Source: Halogeometricum pallidum JCM 14848 (lineage in GTDB: Archaea; Halobacteriota; Halobacteria; Halobacteriales; Haloferacaceae). Taken from it: a stretch of DNA of 64,000 nucleotides. The notes under the pieces are model-generated. The model had not been told where the DNA came from. It searched no databases and was given only the letters and a program-made list of their open reading frames with translations. The stretch covers positions 1-64,000 of the forward strand of contig NZ_AOIV01000010.1 in NCBI RefSeq assembly GCF_000337095.1, read 5' to 3'. Of the stretch, positions 9,075 to 17,142 are shown piece by piece (the stretch's first letter is position 1; every line of letters starts with the position of its first letter). Position numbers and translations under genes: made by a program.

Positions 9075-10025
9075 ATGGGAGGGGAACGGGCGGAGACGAG
9101 ACCGGAGACGGAGGAACTTGAGCGGTGGGTCGACCGGAGAGCGGCGGAACTGGACGTCGACCGCACCGAGGTGGTCGAACGCGCCCTCGCGGCGTACCGC
9201 GTGCTCGAAGCGGGCGGAGACGCTCTCCGGAGCGACGCCGCCGGCGAGAACGCGGCTTCGGAACTCGCCGACCTCGGGACCAGAGTGTCGCATCTCGAAA
9301 CCGAACTCGACGAGAAGGTGACCGACCTGCGGGAACGGGTCGTCCAGGTCAAACGCGAGGCGGACCGGCGCGCGGCGGCGGACGACGAACGCCCCGACTC
9401 CGACGACGCGGCCGCCGCGCGAGCGACCGACGCCGTCTCCGACCTCGGGGAATCGCTGTCGACGCTGGAGTCCCGCGTGGAGGCCGGGTTCGAGAACTAC
9501 GAGGAGGTGTTGGAGTACCTCGTCGACGCCGCCGAGGAGAGCGAGGAGAAACTCGACGCGGTGGCGGCCGCCGTCGTCGACCTGCGACGACGGGCCTCGG
9601 AGAGCGCGCGCGCCGACGCGGAGCGAACGGCGGCGACCGAACTCAAGCGGGAGGCGAACCGCGAGGGGGTCGTCCGCGCCGACTGCGAGGCGTGCGGCGA
9701 GTCCGTCGCCCTCGGCCTCCTGGAGGCGCCGCACTGTCCGCACTGCGACGAGACGTTCGACGGCGTCCGCGCGAGGAGCGGTCTGCTGCCGTTCGGGTCG
9801 GCGACGCTCACGACGGGTCGGCCGCCCGCGCTGGAACGCCTCGAAGAGACCGCGGACGAGTCCGCAGAGACGCCGTTCGAGTGGTCCGACCGCATCGACG
9901 AGACGTCCGCCGCGACGGCGTCCGAGGCGGAGTCGGCTGACCCGACCGAGCAGACGGAGTCGGTCGAGTCGGACGCGCCCCGCGAACCGGCCGAACCGGT
10001 CGAGGCGGGCGCGGGGACTGACTGA
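9075..10025 (+). CDS. CopG-like N-terminus, coiled coil and zinc-ribbon protein
   Basis: A 316-residue acidic haloarchaeal protein of unknown function. Residues 11-45 look like a ribbon-helix-helix/CopG-type segment (AELDVDRTEVVERALAAYR). Residues 60-200 are long charged helices predicted to form coiled coils. A CxxC (204-207) and CPHC (221-224) pair forms a small zinc ribbon. The last ~80 residues are disordered and acidic. It is transcribed divergently from the SDR gene and its TGA shares one base with the ATG of the following four-cysteine protein, so the two are probably made together. The architecture suggests a DNA- or RNA-associated scaffold, but this is inference. Confidence 0.7.
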   Translation: MGGERAETRPETEELERWVDRRAAELDVDRTEVVERALAAYRVLEAGGDALRSDAAGENAASELADLGTRVSHLETELDEKVTDLRERVVQVKREADRRAAADDERPDSDDAAAARATDAVSDLGESLSTLESRVEAGFENYEEVLEYLVDAAEESEEKLDAVAAAVVDLRRRASESARADAERTAATELKREANREGVVRADCEACGESVALGLLEAPHCPHCDETFDGVRARSGLLPFGSATLTTGRPPALERLEETADESAETPFEWSDRIDETSAATASEAESADPTEQTESVESDAPREPAEPVEAGAGTD

Positions 10026-10444
10026 TGGGAGACGCCACCAACGACGAGAACGACGACCCCCTGTCGGACCTCGCCGACCGCGTCGGACGGCGACGCGCGG
10101 AGCGAACGGAGTCCGAGGAGAACGGCGCGCCCGAGGCGTCGCCGTTCGAGTCGATGGCCGTCGAATCGGTGGACTCCGAGACGCTCTGGACGGAGTTGGT
10201 CGACGACCACCCCGCCACCGCCGGCGTCGCCGCCGAAGCCGAGGCGGTCGAGGGCGCGTCGGGGGACCTCGAACACGTCGTCCCCAAGCGGTCGTTCTGT
10301 CAGTCCTGCCCGCACTTCGCGGTCCCGCCGGCGTTCGCGTGCACGCGCGGGGGGACCGAGATAGTCGAAGTCGCCGACGCCGACCGGTTCCGGGTTCGAA
10401 ACTGCCCCGTGGTCCGCGGGTCAGACCCGGACGAGCGACGGTAG
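10025..10444 (+). CDS. Small four-cysteine haloarchaeal protein
   Basis: 139 residues with a disordered acidic N-terminal half and a conserved C-terminal patch with four cysteines (Cys92, Cys95, Cys106, Cys127) in the order CxxC...C...C. This suggests a metal or Fe-S site. It overlaps the preceding coiled-coil/zinc-ribbon gene by one base (TGATG), so the two are translationally coupled, and 57 bases separate it from transcription factor S. I do not recognise a characterised family. A partner function with the upstream protein is likely from context only. Confidence 0.7.
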   Translation: MGDATNDENDDPLSDLADRVGRRRAERTESEENGAPEASPFESMAVESVDSETLWTELVDDHPATAGVAAEAEAVEGASGDLEHVVPKRSFCQSCPHFAVPPAFACTRGGTEIVEVADADRFRVRNCPVVRGSDPDERR

Positions 10445-10501
10445 CGGGTCGCCGCGCGGCGAGGCGTGCAACATTAGTGCCCGAAGCGGGTACGCGAACC
10501 C

Positions 10502-10825
10502 ATGCAGTTCTGCGAGGAGTGCGGTTCGATGATGCACAACCGGGACGGCGAGATGGTCTGTTCGAGTTGCGGCGCCACGCAGGAGCAGGACGCCGACCGC
10601 GCCGCGGAGTTCGTCTCGACCGAAGCGCAGGACGACTCGGACGTCATCGAGACCGAAGAGGGCGCGAACTTCGAGGGCAAACCCACCGCTACGGACGTGA
10701 CCTGCGAGGAGTGCGGGCACGGCGAGGCGTGGTACACCATAAAACAGACCGGCGCGGCCGACGAACCGCCGACGCGCTTTTTCAAATGTAAGAACTGCGG
10801 GCGGCGGTGGCGCGGCTACAACTGA
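10502..10825 (+). CDS. tfs: Transcription factor S (RNA polymerase cleavage factor)
   Basis: Archaeal TFS, the homologue of TFIIS/Rpb9. It rescues backtracked RNA polymerase by stimulating transcript cleavage. The 107 residues contain an N-terminal zinc ribbon (Cys4, Cys7, Cys20, Cys23), a flexible acidic linker, and a C-terminal zinc ribbon (Cys68, Cys71, Cys96, Cys99). The Asp87-Glu88 pair supplies the catalytic acidic loop, so cleavage activity should be intact. The short leader includes an A/T-rich ACATTAG around 10470. It follows two metal-binding small proteins of unknown role. Confidence 0.95.
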   Translation: MQFCEECGSMMHNRDGEMVCSSCGATQEQDADRAAEFVSTEAQDDSDVIETEEGANFEGKPTATDVTCEECGHGEAWYTIKQTGAADEPPTRFFKCKNCGRRWRGYN

Positions 10826-10909
10826 CGAGACGAAGGCGACAGTTACCGCCTTCGGCCGTTACATCGCCAGTCCGAATCCCGCGTTCTCTGCTTAGCTGCC
10901 CCTTCGCCC

Positions 10910-11137
10910 TTATTCGTCGTACCGTTCGTAGGTGACCGTCAGCGTCCCCGTCGCCGGTTGCTTCGCTGCGTCTCGAAGCGTTTTGAACTCCCGCAGTAAC
11001 ACGTCTGCATCGTCCGAGCCTTCCCGGACACTGCGGGACTCCTCGCGAATCGTGTCGTACGCCTGCTCCAAAATTCGTCGTGCGGCGTACGAATCGGTTT
11101 TCGAGTCGATTTCGAACGTAGCCTCGTATCGATCCAT
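10910..11137 (-). CDS. Small haloarchaeal protein of unknown function
   Basis: 75 residues, MDRYEATFEIDSKTDSYAARR onward, with a beta-strand, a long charged helix and a final beta-strand (TGTLTVTYERYDE). The alternating pattern and acidic composition support it as a real gene. ATG 11137 is chosen over GTG 11161, which would add eight poorly supported residues. It is isolated: convergent with tfs and followed on the same strand, upstream, by a 170-base gap. No family name is recognised. Confidence 0.6.
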   Translation of the reverse strand: MDRYEATFEIDSKTDSYAARRILEQAYDTIREESRSVREGSDDADVLLREFKTLRDAAKQPATGTLTVTYERYDE

Positions 11138-11306
11138 GTCCGGTGGTTGGCTCTGTACCACTAAAAGACCGCTCGCTGCCGAACGACGAATCCTCGAATC
11201 GGTCAGATATATCGGTGCAAGCCTCTGGAGATACGCGCTCGGTGTTCGGTACGGCGTCGACGAACCAGCGGCGACGGCGGATTTCGACAGCGCTGGGCCG
11301 TACTGT

Positions 11307-12506
11307 TCACTCCGACCCGGCGGTCTCCGTCCACTCGGGTCGAATCTGCGGCGCGTCCCACTCGTCGAACCCGGCGAGGGCGCGCGCGCCCTCCAGCGAG
11401 TAGACGCCGCCGTCCTCGGTGAACACGCCGTTGATGCGGCCCATCGACCGCACCTTGAGGTTGTACGCCGGGTTGAGCATCAACTGCCAGAAGAACTCGC
11501 CGTCGATGTCGCTGTCGCGGACGACGTCGGCCAACGAGTCGTAGTTCGGCAGCATCTTGTCCGGCGGCCCCGCCCGCGTCCGCTGCCACTCGGTCAGCCA
11601 GACGGGCTTGCCCACCTCCGCGGAGAGGTCCGACGCTTCCCCGAGTTTCTGTCGCATCTGGTCGGCCGTCGGCGGGAGGTTGTGGTGGAACTGCAACGCG
11701 TCGACCGCGTCGGCGTACTGGCGGTTGAGGTCGAGCGTCTTACAGCCGACGGTGAGCGGCACCGTCGGGTGCGTCTCGCGCGCGACGCGGAGCATCTCCC
11801 GCACGAACGCGACGCGGTGGTCCAGTTCCCCGGGTTCGTTCATCACTTCGAGGGCGAGGAGGCCCTCGTGGTCGCCGTACCGCGCCGCGAACCACCGGAC
11901 GAACTCCGCCGTCTCGCCCCAGCGTCCGCGGTTTCGGAGCACCGCGCCGCCGGGCGACCGAATCGGGATGTCGCGGGCGACGTTCGACGGCGTCGGGTCG
12001 ACGCCGATGCTCTCGAACAGCATCGGGAGCACGGCGATGCCGCGGTCGGCGGCGGCCCCGAGGAAGTGGTCGAACCGGTCGCGGAACGCCGCGGGATTCT
12101 CCCGCCAGACGGTGTAGCTGGCGAACGCGCGGAGCGAGTTCAGCCCGAGGTTGCTCGCGAACGTCAGGTCGCGTTCGATTTCCGCCGGCGCGTAGCGGTC
12201 CCACATCTGGTAGTGGTTGAAGACACGGTAGGGGAGGTACACCGCCCCCCGGACGTTCGAGAGTCCGTTCCCCTCCAGCGACGGCGACGGCTGTTCGGTC
12301 ATCGCCGACGTCTCCGTTTCTATCTCCGTTTCGCGGGCCGTCGCCGTCCCCCCGGACGGCACCGCGCCCGACGATTCAGGTTCCGTCGCGGCGGCGACGA
12401 TAGCGTCGCGCCGCGTCGACCCGGTACATCCCCCGAGTGCTCCGATTCCCCCGGCGCCGAGGGCCGCAAGGACCCCCCGGCGCGATACCCCCTCTGTGTC
12501 ATCCAT
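11307..12506 (-). CDS. Lipoprotein with GH5-like cellulase/mannanase TIM-barrel domain
   Basis: 399 residues. A twin-arginine signal (Arg9-Arg10) is followed by a hydrophobic stretch and a lipobox ending at Cys27, so it should be Tat-exported and lipid-anchored on the outer face of the membrane. After a Thr/Glu-rich linker (30-80), a TIM-barrel glycoside hydrolase domain of GH5/clan-A type begins. The acid/base Asn223-Glu224 lies in LEVMNEPG and the nucleophile Glu306 in WLTEWQ. Both catalytic acids are present. The substrate (beta-mannan or glucan) is not deducible. It stands alone with no transporter nearby. Confidence 0.8.
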   Translation of the reverse strand: MDDTEGVSRRGVLAALGAGGIGALGGCTGSTRRDAIVAAATEPESSGAVPSGGTATARETEIETETSAMTEQPSPSLEGNGLSNVRGAVYLPYRVFNHYQMWDRYAPAEIERDLTFASNLGLNSLRAFASYTVWRENPAAFRDRFDHFLGAAADRGIAVLPMLFESIGVDPTPSNVARDIPIRSPGGAVLRNRGRWGETAEFVRWFAARYGDHEGLLALEVMNEPGELDHRVAFVREMLRVARETHPTVPLTVGCKTLDLNRQYADAVDALQFHHNLPPTADQMRQKLGEASDLSAEVGKPVWLTEWQRTRAGPPDKMLPNYDSLADVVRDSDIDGEFFWQLMLNPAYNLKVRSMGRINGVFTEDGGVYSLEGARALAGFDEWDAPQIRPEWTETAGSE

Positions 12507-12894
12507 CGACTGACGAACGGCACCGCCGGTGTAAGGTGACGCACGCTAGCCACATCGCGGCTCCGCTGACCGCTAACTATCAGTATAGGTATCGCTCGTC
12601 GGCCGCGCTCTCGGCGTCCCCGGCCGCCGGGACTCGTATCTCCGCCGAAGCGCCGCGAGTACAAGTAAGTTTCCTTACTAATAGGGCCGACCGAGAGCCG
12701 CCTTCGGGGCGGGCGGTGGGGGACCGGGCGGACGGCCGTCGCAGTCCGCCTGGTCGGGTGCGACAAGCGCGTACGAAACCCGTCCGGAGACGCGGCAAGA
12801 AGGCATTTGACTCCCCCGTTCGAGCGTCGAACGGCATGCCCGACTACACCCTGCACGTGCCGTTGATCCGCGGTGCGACGAACGAGGCCCCAAC
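12507..12894. other. Intergenic region
   Basis: 388 bases between the divergent lipoprotein gene and the 90-residue protein gene. A/T-rich patches near 12580-12600 and 12660-12685 probably hold promoters. A short ATG frame from 12836 gives a non-conserved, Ser/Thr-rich shadow and is not accepted. I see no RNA gene or repeat. Confidence 0.6.
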
Positions 12895-13167
12895 ATGCCC
12901 TACGAGGGGAGTGACTTCCCGATGGACGACCTCGCCGACATCGACGACTACTTTCTCCTCTCGACATCGGGCATCCCTCCGGAGGACTTCGACGACCTCT
13001 CGCTCCCCGTCTGCCACGTCGACCAGCGGCTGAGCCTTCCCCTCCTGAAGCGCGCCCTCGACGAGAGAGAAACCATCGACGACATCGACCCCAAGACGAA
13101 GACGGAGACCATCGACCTGATCCACGACCTCGGGGAGTGCTTCCCGAACGACGGCCTCGGCGAGTAA
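12895..13167 (+). CDS. Small acidic haloarchaeal protein
   Basis: 90 residues, very acidic, beginning MPYEGSDFPMDDLADIDDYF, with a C-terminal helical pair (LLKRALDERETIDDIDPK, TIDLIHDLGECF). There are two cysteines, no membrane segment and no known motif. ATG 12895 is used; an internal ATG at 12922 is also possible. It is monocistronic and convergent with the hydrolase at 13253. Function unknown. Confidence 0.65.
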   Translation: MPYEGSDFPMDDLADIDDYFLLSTSGIPPEDFDDLSLPVCHVDQRLSLPLLKRALDERETIDDIDPKTKTETIDLIHDLGECFPNDGLGE

Positions 13168-13252
13168 CCTGAGGGCGGACGACGAACCCTCGATTTCTCT
13201 CCGTTCTCGCGCCGTCGACTGTCTCGTCCACTCTCCCGTTTGCGTGCCGCGG

Positions 13253-13873
13253 TTACGGCGACGCCTCGGGTCTGACCCACGGGACGAGGAACTCCGCGAC
13301 TCGGTCGGCGACCTTCCCCGCCTGACCGACGAAGAAGTGGTCCGCTTCGAGTTCGACGACGGACTGTTCGAACTCGCGGGCGCGGTCGGCCACGGCCGCC
13401 GCGTCGGCGACGTCGTCGCGCGTCCCGTACACCACCTGCACCGGGACGGGTATCTCCTCGAAGGCGGCCACCGCGTCCGACCCGTCCGGGAGTCCGCTCG
13501 CGGGGGCGAGCGCGGAGACGGCCTCCACGTCGGCGCCGTCGGCCGCGGTCAATAACGCCACCGCTCCGCCGAAACTGAACCCGAACAGGCCCGCGCGGTC
13601 GTACCGCTCCGTGACCCACTCGACGGCGCGGGCGGCGTCCTCGCGTTCGCCGCGCCCCTCGTCCCACGGGCCGTAGTCGAACCGCAGGCAGTCGACCCCC
13701 CGGTCCGTGAGTTCGTCGGCGACGGCGACGAGGCGTTCGTCCCCCCGATGGCCGCCCTGTTGGGGGTGGGGCGGGCACGCGACGACGGCGGCGGTCGAGT
13801 CCGCGTTCGAGTCGGCCGTCTCCAGCGTCCCGCGTACGTCGCGGCCGCCGGGGACGAGAATCGTCTCGCTCAC
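13253..13873 (-). CDS. Dienelactone hydrolase-like alpha/beta hydrolase
   Basis: 206-residue alpha/beta hydrolase. The nucleophile elbow GFSFGG puts Ser100 at the active site. Asp153 or Asp154 (YGTRDD) and His179 (EADHFF) complete a plausible triad. The early CPPHPQQGGHRGD stretch is typical of the YsgA/dienelactone-hydrolase-like serine hydrolases that act on small esters. No signal peptide, so cytoplasmic. It is divergent from pspA, and one TATA-like box in the 52-base gap could serve both directions. Confidence 0.85.
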   Translation of the reverse strand: MSETILVPGGRDVRGTLETADSNADSTAAVVACPPHPQQGGHRGDERLVAVADELTDRGVDCLRFDYGPWDEGRGEREDAARAVEWVTERYDRAGLFGFSFGGAVALLTAADGADVEAVSALAPASGLPDGSDAVAAFEEIPVPVQVVYGTRDDVADAAAVADRAREFEQSVVELEADHFFVGQAGKVADRVAEFLVPWVRPEASP

Positions 13874-13891
13874 GCGATTCCTTGGCCGCGT

Positions 13892-13902
13892 GAGGTTTTA
13901 AG
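13892..13902 (+). promoter_or_regulatory. Promoter for pspA
   Basis: GAGGTTTTAAG contains a TTTTAA box 25-31 bases before the pspA ATG at 13926, so the transcript is probably leaderless. The divergent hydrolase starts only 19 bases to the left, so its promoter must overlap or lie within this 52-base gap. Confidence 0.55.
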
Positions 13903-13925
13903 GCCAGCGTGACCAACGTAGGGCC

Positions 13926-14768
13926 ATGGGAATCCTCTCACGCACCTCCTACGTTATCCGATCGAAGATAAACGCCATCCTCAACCGGTCGGAGGACCCG
14001 CGGGAGACGCTGGATTACTCCTACGAGAAGATGCGGGACGAACTCCAGCAGGTCAAACAGGGCATCGCAGACCTGACGACGCAGAAGAAGCGACTGGAGA
14101 TACAGAAGCGTCGCCTCGAAGAGAACGTCGAGAAGCACAACGAGCAGGCCCGCGAGGCGGTCAGACAGGACCGCGACGACCTGGCGACGCGCGCCCTGGA
14201 GAAAAAACAGGCGAAGATGAACCAGATCGAGGAGTTGGAGACGCAGATAGCCAACCTCCAGGAGACGCAGGACGACCTCGTCGACAAGAAGAACCAACTC
14301 CAGAACCGCATCGAGGAGTTCCGCACGAAAAAGGAGACGATGAAGGCCCGCTACGAGGCGGCGGAGGCCTCCTCGCGCGTCTCCGAGGCGATGTCCGGCG
14401 TCGGCGACGAGATGGGCGACGTCTCCCGCGCCCTCGAACGCGCCGAGGACCAGACCGACGAGATGGAGGCGCGGTCCGCCGCGATGGACGAACTCGTCGA
14501 CACGGGGGCGTTCGACGACGCGATGTCCGACAAGGACGCCATCGACCGCGAACTGGACTCCGGTCGGTCGAACGCCGAGGTCAACACCGAACTGGAGACG
14601 CTGAAGAGCGAGATGGGCAAGTCGTCGGCGGACGCCGAGAGCGGCGAGAGTACGGAGGCCGAGGCGACGAGCGACGCCGACGCCGACGCGGAACTCGAGG
14701 AGATGGACGTCTCCGACGAGGACGTCGAGGCCGAACTGGAGGAACTGAAGAACGAGGACGACGCCTGA
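13926..14768 (+). CDS. pspA: PspA/IM30 family membrane-stress protein
   Basis: 280 residues of almost continuous charged helix. It begins with the amphipathic MGILSRTSYVIRSKINAIL that docks on lipid in PspA/IM30/Vipp1 proteins. The SEDPRETLDYSYEKM stretch follows, then heptad coiled coil to about residue 190. The C-terminal ~80 residues are a disordered acidic haloarchaeal extension. The family assembles ESCRT-III-like rods that protect or remodel membranes under stress. No pspBC genes are adjacent. The next gene, 90 bases downstream, is a membrane protein that could be functionally linked. Confidence 0.92.
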   Translation: MGILSRTSYVIRSKINAILNRSEDPRETLDYSYEKMRDELQQVKQGIADLTTQKKRLEIQKRRLEENVEKHNEQAREAVRQDRDDLATRALEKKQAKMNQIEELETQIANLQETQDDLVDKKNQLQNRIEEFRTKKETMKARYEAAEASSRVSEAMSGVGDEMGDVSRALERAEDQTDEMEARSAAMDELVDTGAFDDAMSDKDAIDRELDSGRSNAEVNTELETLKSEMGKSSADAESGESTEAEATSDADADAELEEMDVSDEDVEAELEELKNEDDA

Positions 14769-14858
14769 GCAGAGCCACCCCGCTTTCTCTCGACCGCTTC
14801 GGAACCCCCGAGCGACCGCGAGGCCTTTACGTAGTCTCCCGGAAGAGGGGGGTGAGCG

Positions 14859-16061
14859 ATGCCCGACGACGAGGCGGCGGCGGAAACAGGTGATAACGAG
14901 CGGGGCGGTCCCGCAGGCGAGCGGTCCCCCGCGACGACCGGGGACGCCGGGACGGCGGCCGTCAGGGCCGACGGCGGGAATCCCTCGTCCGAGGACAACG
15001 CGGGAGGGGATTCTCGGAGCGACGAGGGGGACCGCCGCGACGAGGAACCGAGCGACACGATGCGCGAACGCGCGGGCGAGAACCGCATCAAACTCTGGTT
15101 GCTCCTCGACGCGAACCGGTGGTTCATCGCCGTCCTGCCGCTTTCGGTCGTGTTCGTCACCGTCATACTGTTCGGCGTCCTCGACCCCACCCCGTTGGTG
15201 ACGGCGGTCGAGGCGGCCGACCCCATCGAGACGCTGTTTCAGGCGTTCGTCACCGCGACCATCACCGGCGTTACGCTCGTCGTCTCCATCAACTCCCTCG
15301 TGCTCTCACAGGAACTCGGACCGTTAGGCGACCAGCGGGAACGCATGGAGGGGGCGATGGCGTTCCGCAGCGACGTCGAGGACGACCTGGAGGTGCCCGC
15401 CGCGCCGCCGGAGCCCTCGGCGTTCCTCCGCGCCCTCGTCGAGGCCGCCCAGAACCGCGCGGAGGACCTGCGCGAGGCCGCCGGCGAGAACGGGGACACC
15501 GAAGCGGAGGTGTCGGCGTACGTCGAGGGACTCGTCGCGCACGCTAGCGCCGTCTCCGAGGAACTCGAAGACGAGCAGTTCGGGACGTTCGACGTGCTGT
15601 TCGCCGCCTTGGACTTCAACTACTCCTGGAAGATATACGAGGCGCGGCGGCTCAAACACGAGTTCTACGACAGCCTCACCGAGGACGCGCGCACGGCCCT
15701 CGACGACGTGGTGAACACGCTCACCTACTTCGGCCCCGCCCGAGAACATTTCAAGACGCTGTACTTCCAGTGGGAACTCATCAACCTCTCGCGGGCGATG
15801 CTGTACGCGTCGATTCCCTCCCTCGCCATCTCGGCGTCGGCCATCCTCTTTCTGGACAACCCCGACAGCGTCGTCGGGATGACGTTCGGCGTCCACAACC
15901 TCACCTACGTCGTCGCCTTCGCCGCGGCGGTGTCGCTGCTCCCGTTCGCCGTCCTCCTCTCCATCATGCTCCGGGTGGCCACCGTCGCCAAGCGGACGCT
16001 CTCCATCGGGCCGTTCATCCTGCGTTCGGCGAGTCGGAGCGAGGACTTAGACTGGGAGTAG
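14859..16061 (+). CDS. Four-helix membrane protein of unknown function
   Basis: 400 residues. Residues 1-70 are acidic and disordered. Four membrane segments follow in two pairs: about 87-110 (FIAVLPLSVVFVTVILFGVL), 125-150, 310-330 and 345-370. A ~150-residue cytoplasmic or external helical domain separates the pairs. No transporter or enzyme motif is visible. Homologues seem confined to haloarchaea. It follows pspA in the same direction, which may be a membrane-stress context, although the 90-base gap allows its own promoter. Confidence 0.7.
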   Translation: MPDDEAAAETGDNERGGPAGERSPATTGDAGTAAVRADGGNPSSEDNAGGDSRSDEGDRRDEEPSDTMRERAGENRIKLWLLLDANRWFIAVLPLSVVFVTVILFGVLDPTPLVTAVEAADPIETLFQAFVTATITGVTLVVSINSLVLSQELGPLGDQRERMEGAMAFRSDVEDDLEVPAAPPEPSAFLRALVEAAQNRAEDLREAAGENGDTEAEVSAYVEGLVAHASAVSEELEDEQFGTFDVLFAALDFNYSWKIYEARRLKHEFYDSLTEDARTALDDVVNTLTYFGPAREHFKTLYFQWELINLSRAMLYASIPSLAISASAILFLDNPDSVVGMTFGVHNLTYVVAFAAAVSLLPFAVLLSIMLRVATVAKRTLSIGPFILRSASRSEDLDWE

Positions 16062-16096
16062 CGACGCAAAATAGAGCGGAGCGCCGGCGGGGAGAG

Positions 16097-17140
16097 TCAG
16101 TCGACCCGACGCGCGCCGGTCCCGCTCCGGTTCGACTCGCGCAGGCGTATCCGGCCGTCCTCGATGGGGACGCCCTCGTAGTCGTCCGATTCGAGGAGGA
16201 GCGCTCCGTCGAGGTCCGCGTAGTCGAGGAGGGGGGCGAGGTGGCAGGCGGCGGCGATGGCGGCGTTCGACTCGATCATACAGCCGAGCATCACCTCCAG
16301 TCCGTGCGCGCGGGCGGCGTGTATCATCCGCGTCGCCTCCGCGAGGCCGCCGCACTTCATCAGCTTCAGGTTCACGATGTCGACGCGGTCGGCGACGCGC
16401 GGCACGTCGGCCAGCGCGACGCAGGACTCGTCGGCGGCTATCGGGAGCGCCGAGCGCTCGTAGACGAACTTCAGCCCCTCGGGGTCCGTCGCCGGAACGG
16501 GCTGTTCGACGAACTCCACGTCGTACTCCGCGAGCGTCTCCGACATCCGGACGGCCTCCCGAGGGGTCCACGCCTCGTTGGCGTCGACGCGAATCGTCGC
16601 CTCCGGCGCCGCCTCCCGCACCGCCCCGACTATCTCCTCGTCGCGGTCGGTGCCGAGTTTTACCTTGAGGACGGGATAGCCCGCTTCGACCGCCGACTCG
16701 GTCTTCTCGCGCATCGTCTCCGTCTCGTCGAGTCCGACGGTGAACGACGTGGGCGGCGCGTCGGCGGGGTCGAGCCCCCACTGCCGGTAGAGGGGGACGC
16801 CCAGTCGCTTCGAGGCGAGGTCGTGGAGGGCTATCTCGACGCCCGCGCGGGCGGCCGGGTTGTCGGCGACGCGTTCGCGCATCTTCCGCTCGATGCGGGC
16901 GATGCCGTGCGGGTCGCCGACGGACTCCACCGCGTCCAGCAGTTCCGGGAGGACGGCCTCGACGGTGTCGGCCGTCTCGCCGTAGTGCGCGGAGGGGGCC
17001 GCCGCGCCGACGCCGGTCATGCCGCCGTCGTCGGTGATTCGGACGACGACGTTCTCCGCCTCCGTCTGCGTGCTCCGCGAGATGGTGAACTCCTCGGCGA
17101 GCGGGTACGAGACCCGCTCGAACTCCGTCGTCAGCAACAC
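16097..17140 (-). CDS. dgcA: Enolase-superfamily racemase/epimerase, DgcA-like N-acyl-glutamate racemase
   Basis: 347 residues of the enolase superfamily, muconate-lactonizing/dipeptide-epimerase subgroup. The acid-base Lys159-x-Lys161 (KVK) and Lys259/Lys262 (KLMK) flank the metal ligands Asp186, Glu212 and Asp237. All catalytic positions are present. Alone it would be called an L-Ala-D/L-Glu epimerase. Paired with a DUF1611 gene it matches DgcA, which racemises N-acetyl-D-glutamate to N-acetyl-L-glutamate in a D-glutamate catabolic route described in marine bacteria and haloarchaea. The start is GTG 17140, two bases after the dgcN stop, so the genes are one operon. Confidence 0.85.
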   Translation of the reverse strand: MLLTTEFERVSYPLAEEFTISRSTQTEAENVVVRITDDGGMTGVGAAAPSAHYGETADTVEAVLPELLDAVESVGDPHGIARIERKMRERVADNPAARAGVEIALHDLASKRLGVPLYRQWGLDPADAPPTSFTVGLDETETMREKTESAVEAGYPVLKVKLGTDRDEEIVGAVREAAPEATIRVDANEAWTPREAVRMSETLAEYDVEFVEQPVPATDPEGLKFVYERSALPIAADESCVALADVPRVADRVDIVNLKLMKCGGLAEATRMIHAARAHGLEVMLGCMIESNAAIAAACHLAPLLDYADLDGALLLESDDYEGVPIEDGRIRLRESNRSGTGARRVD

Positions 17141-17142
17141 GA

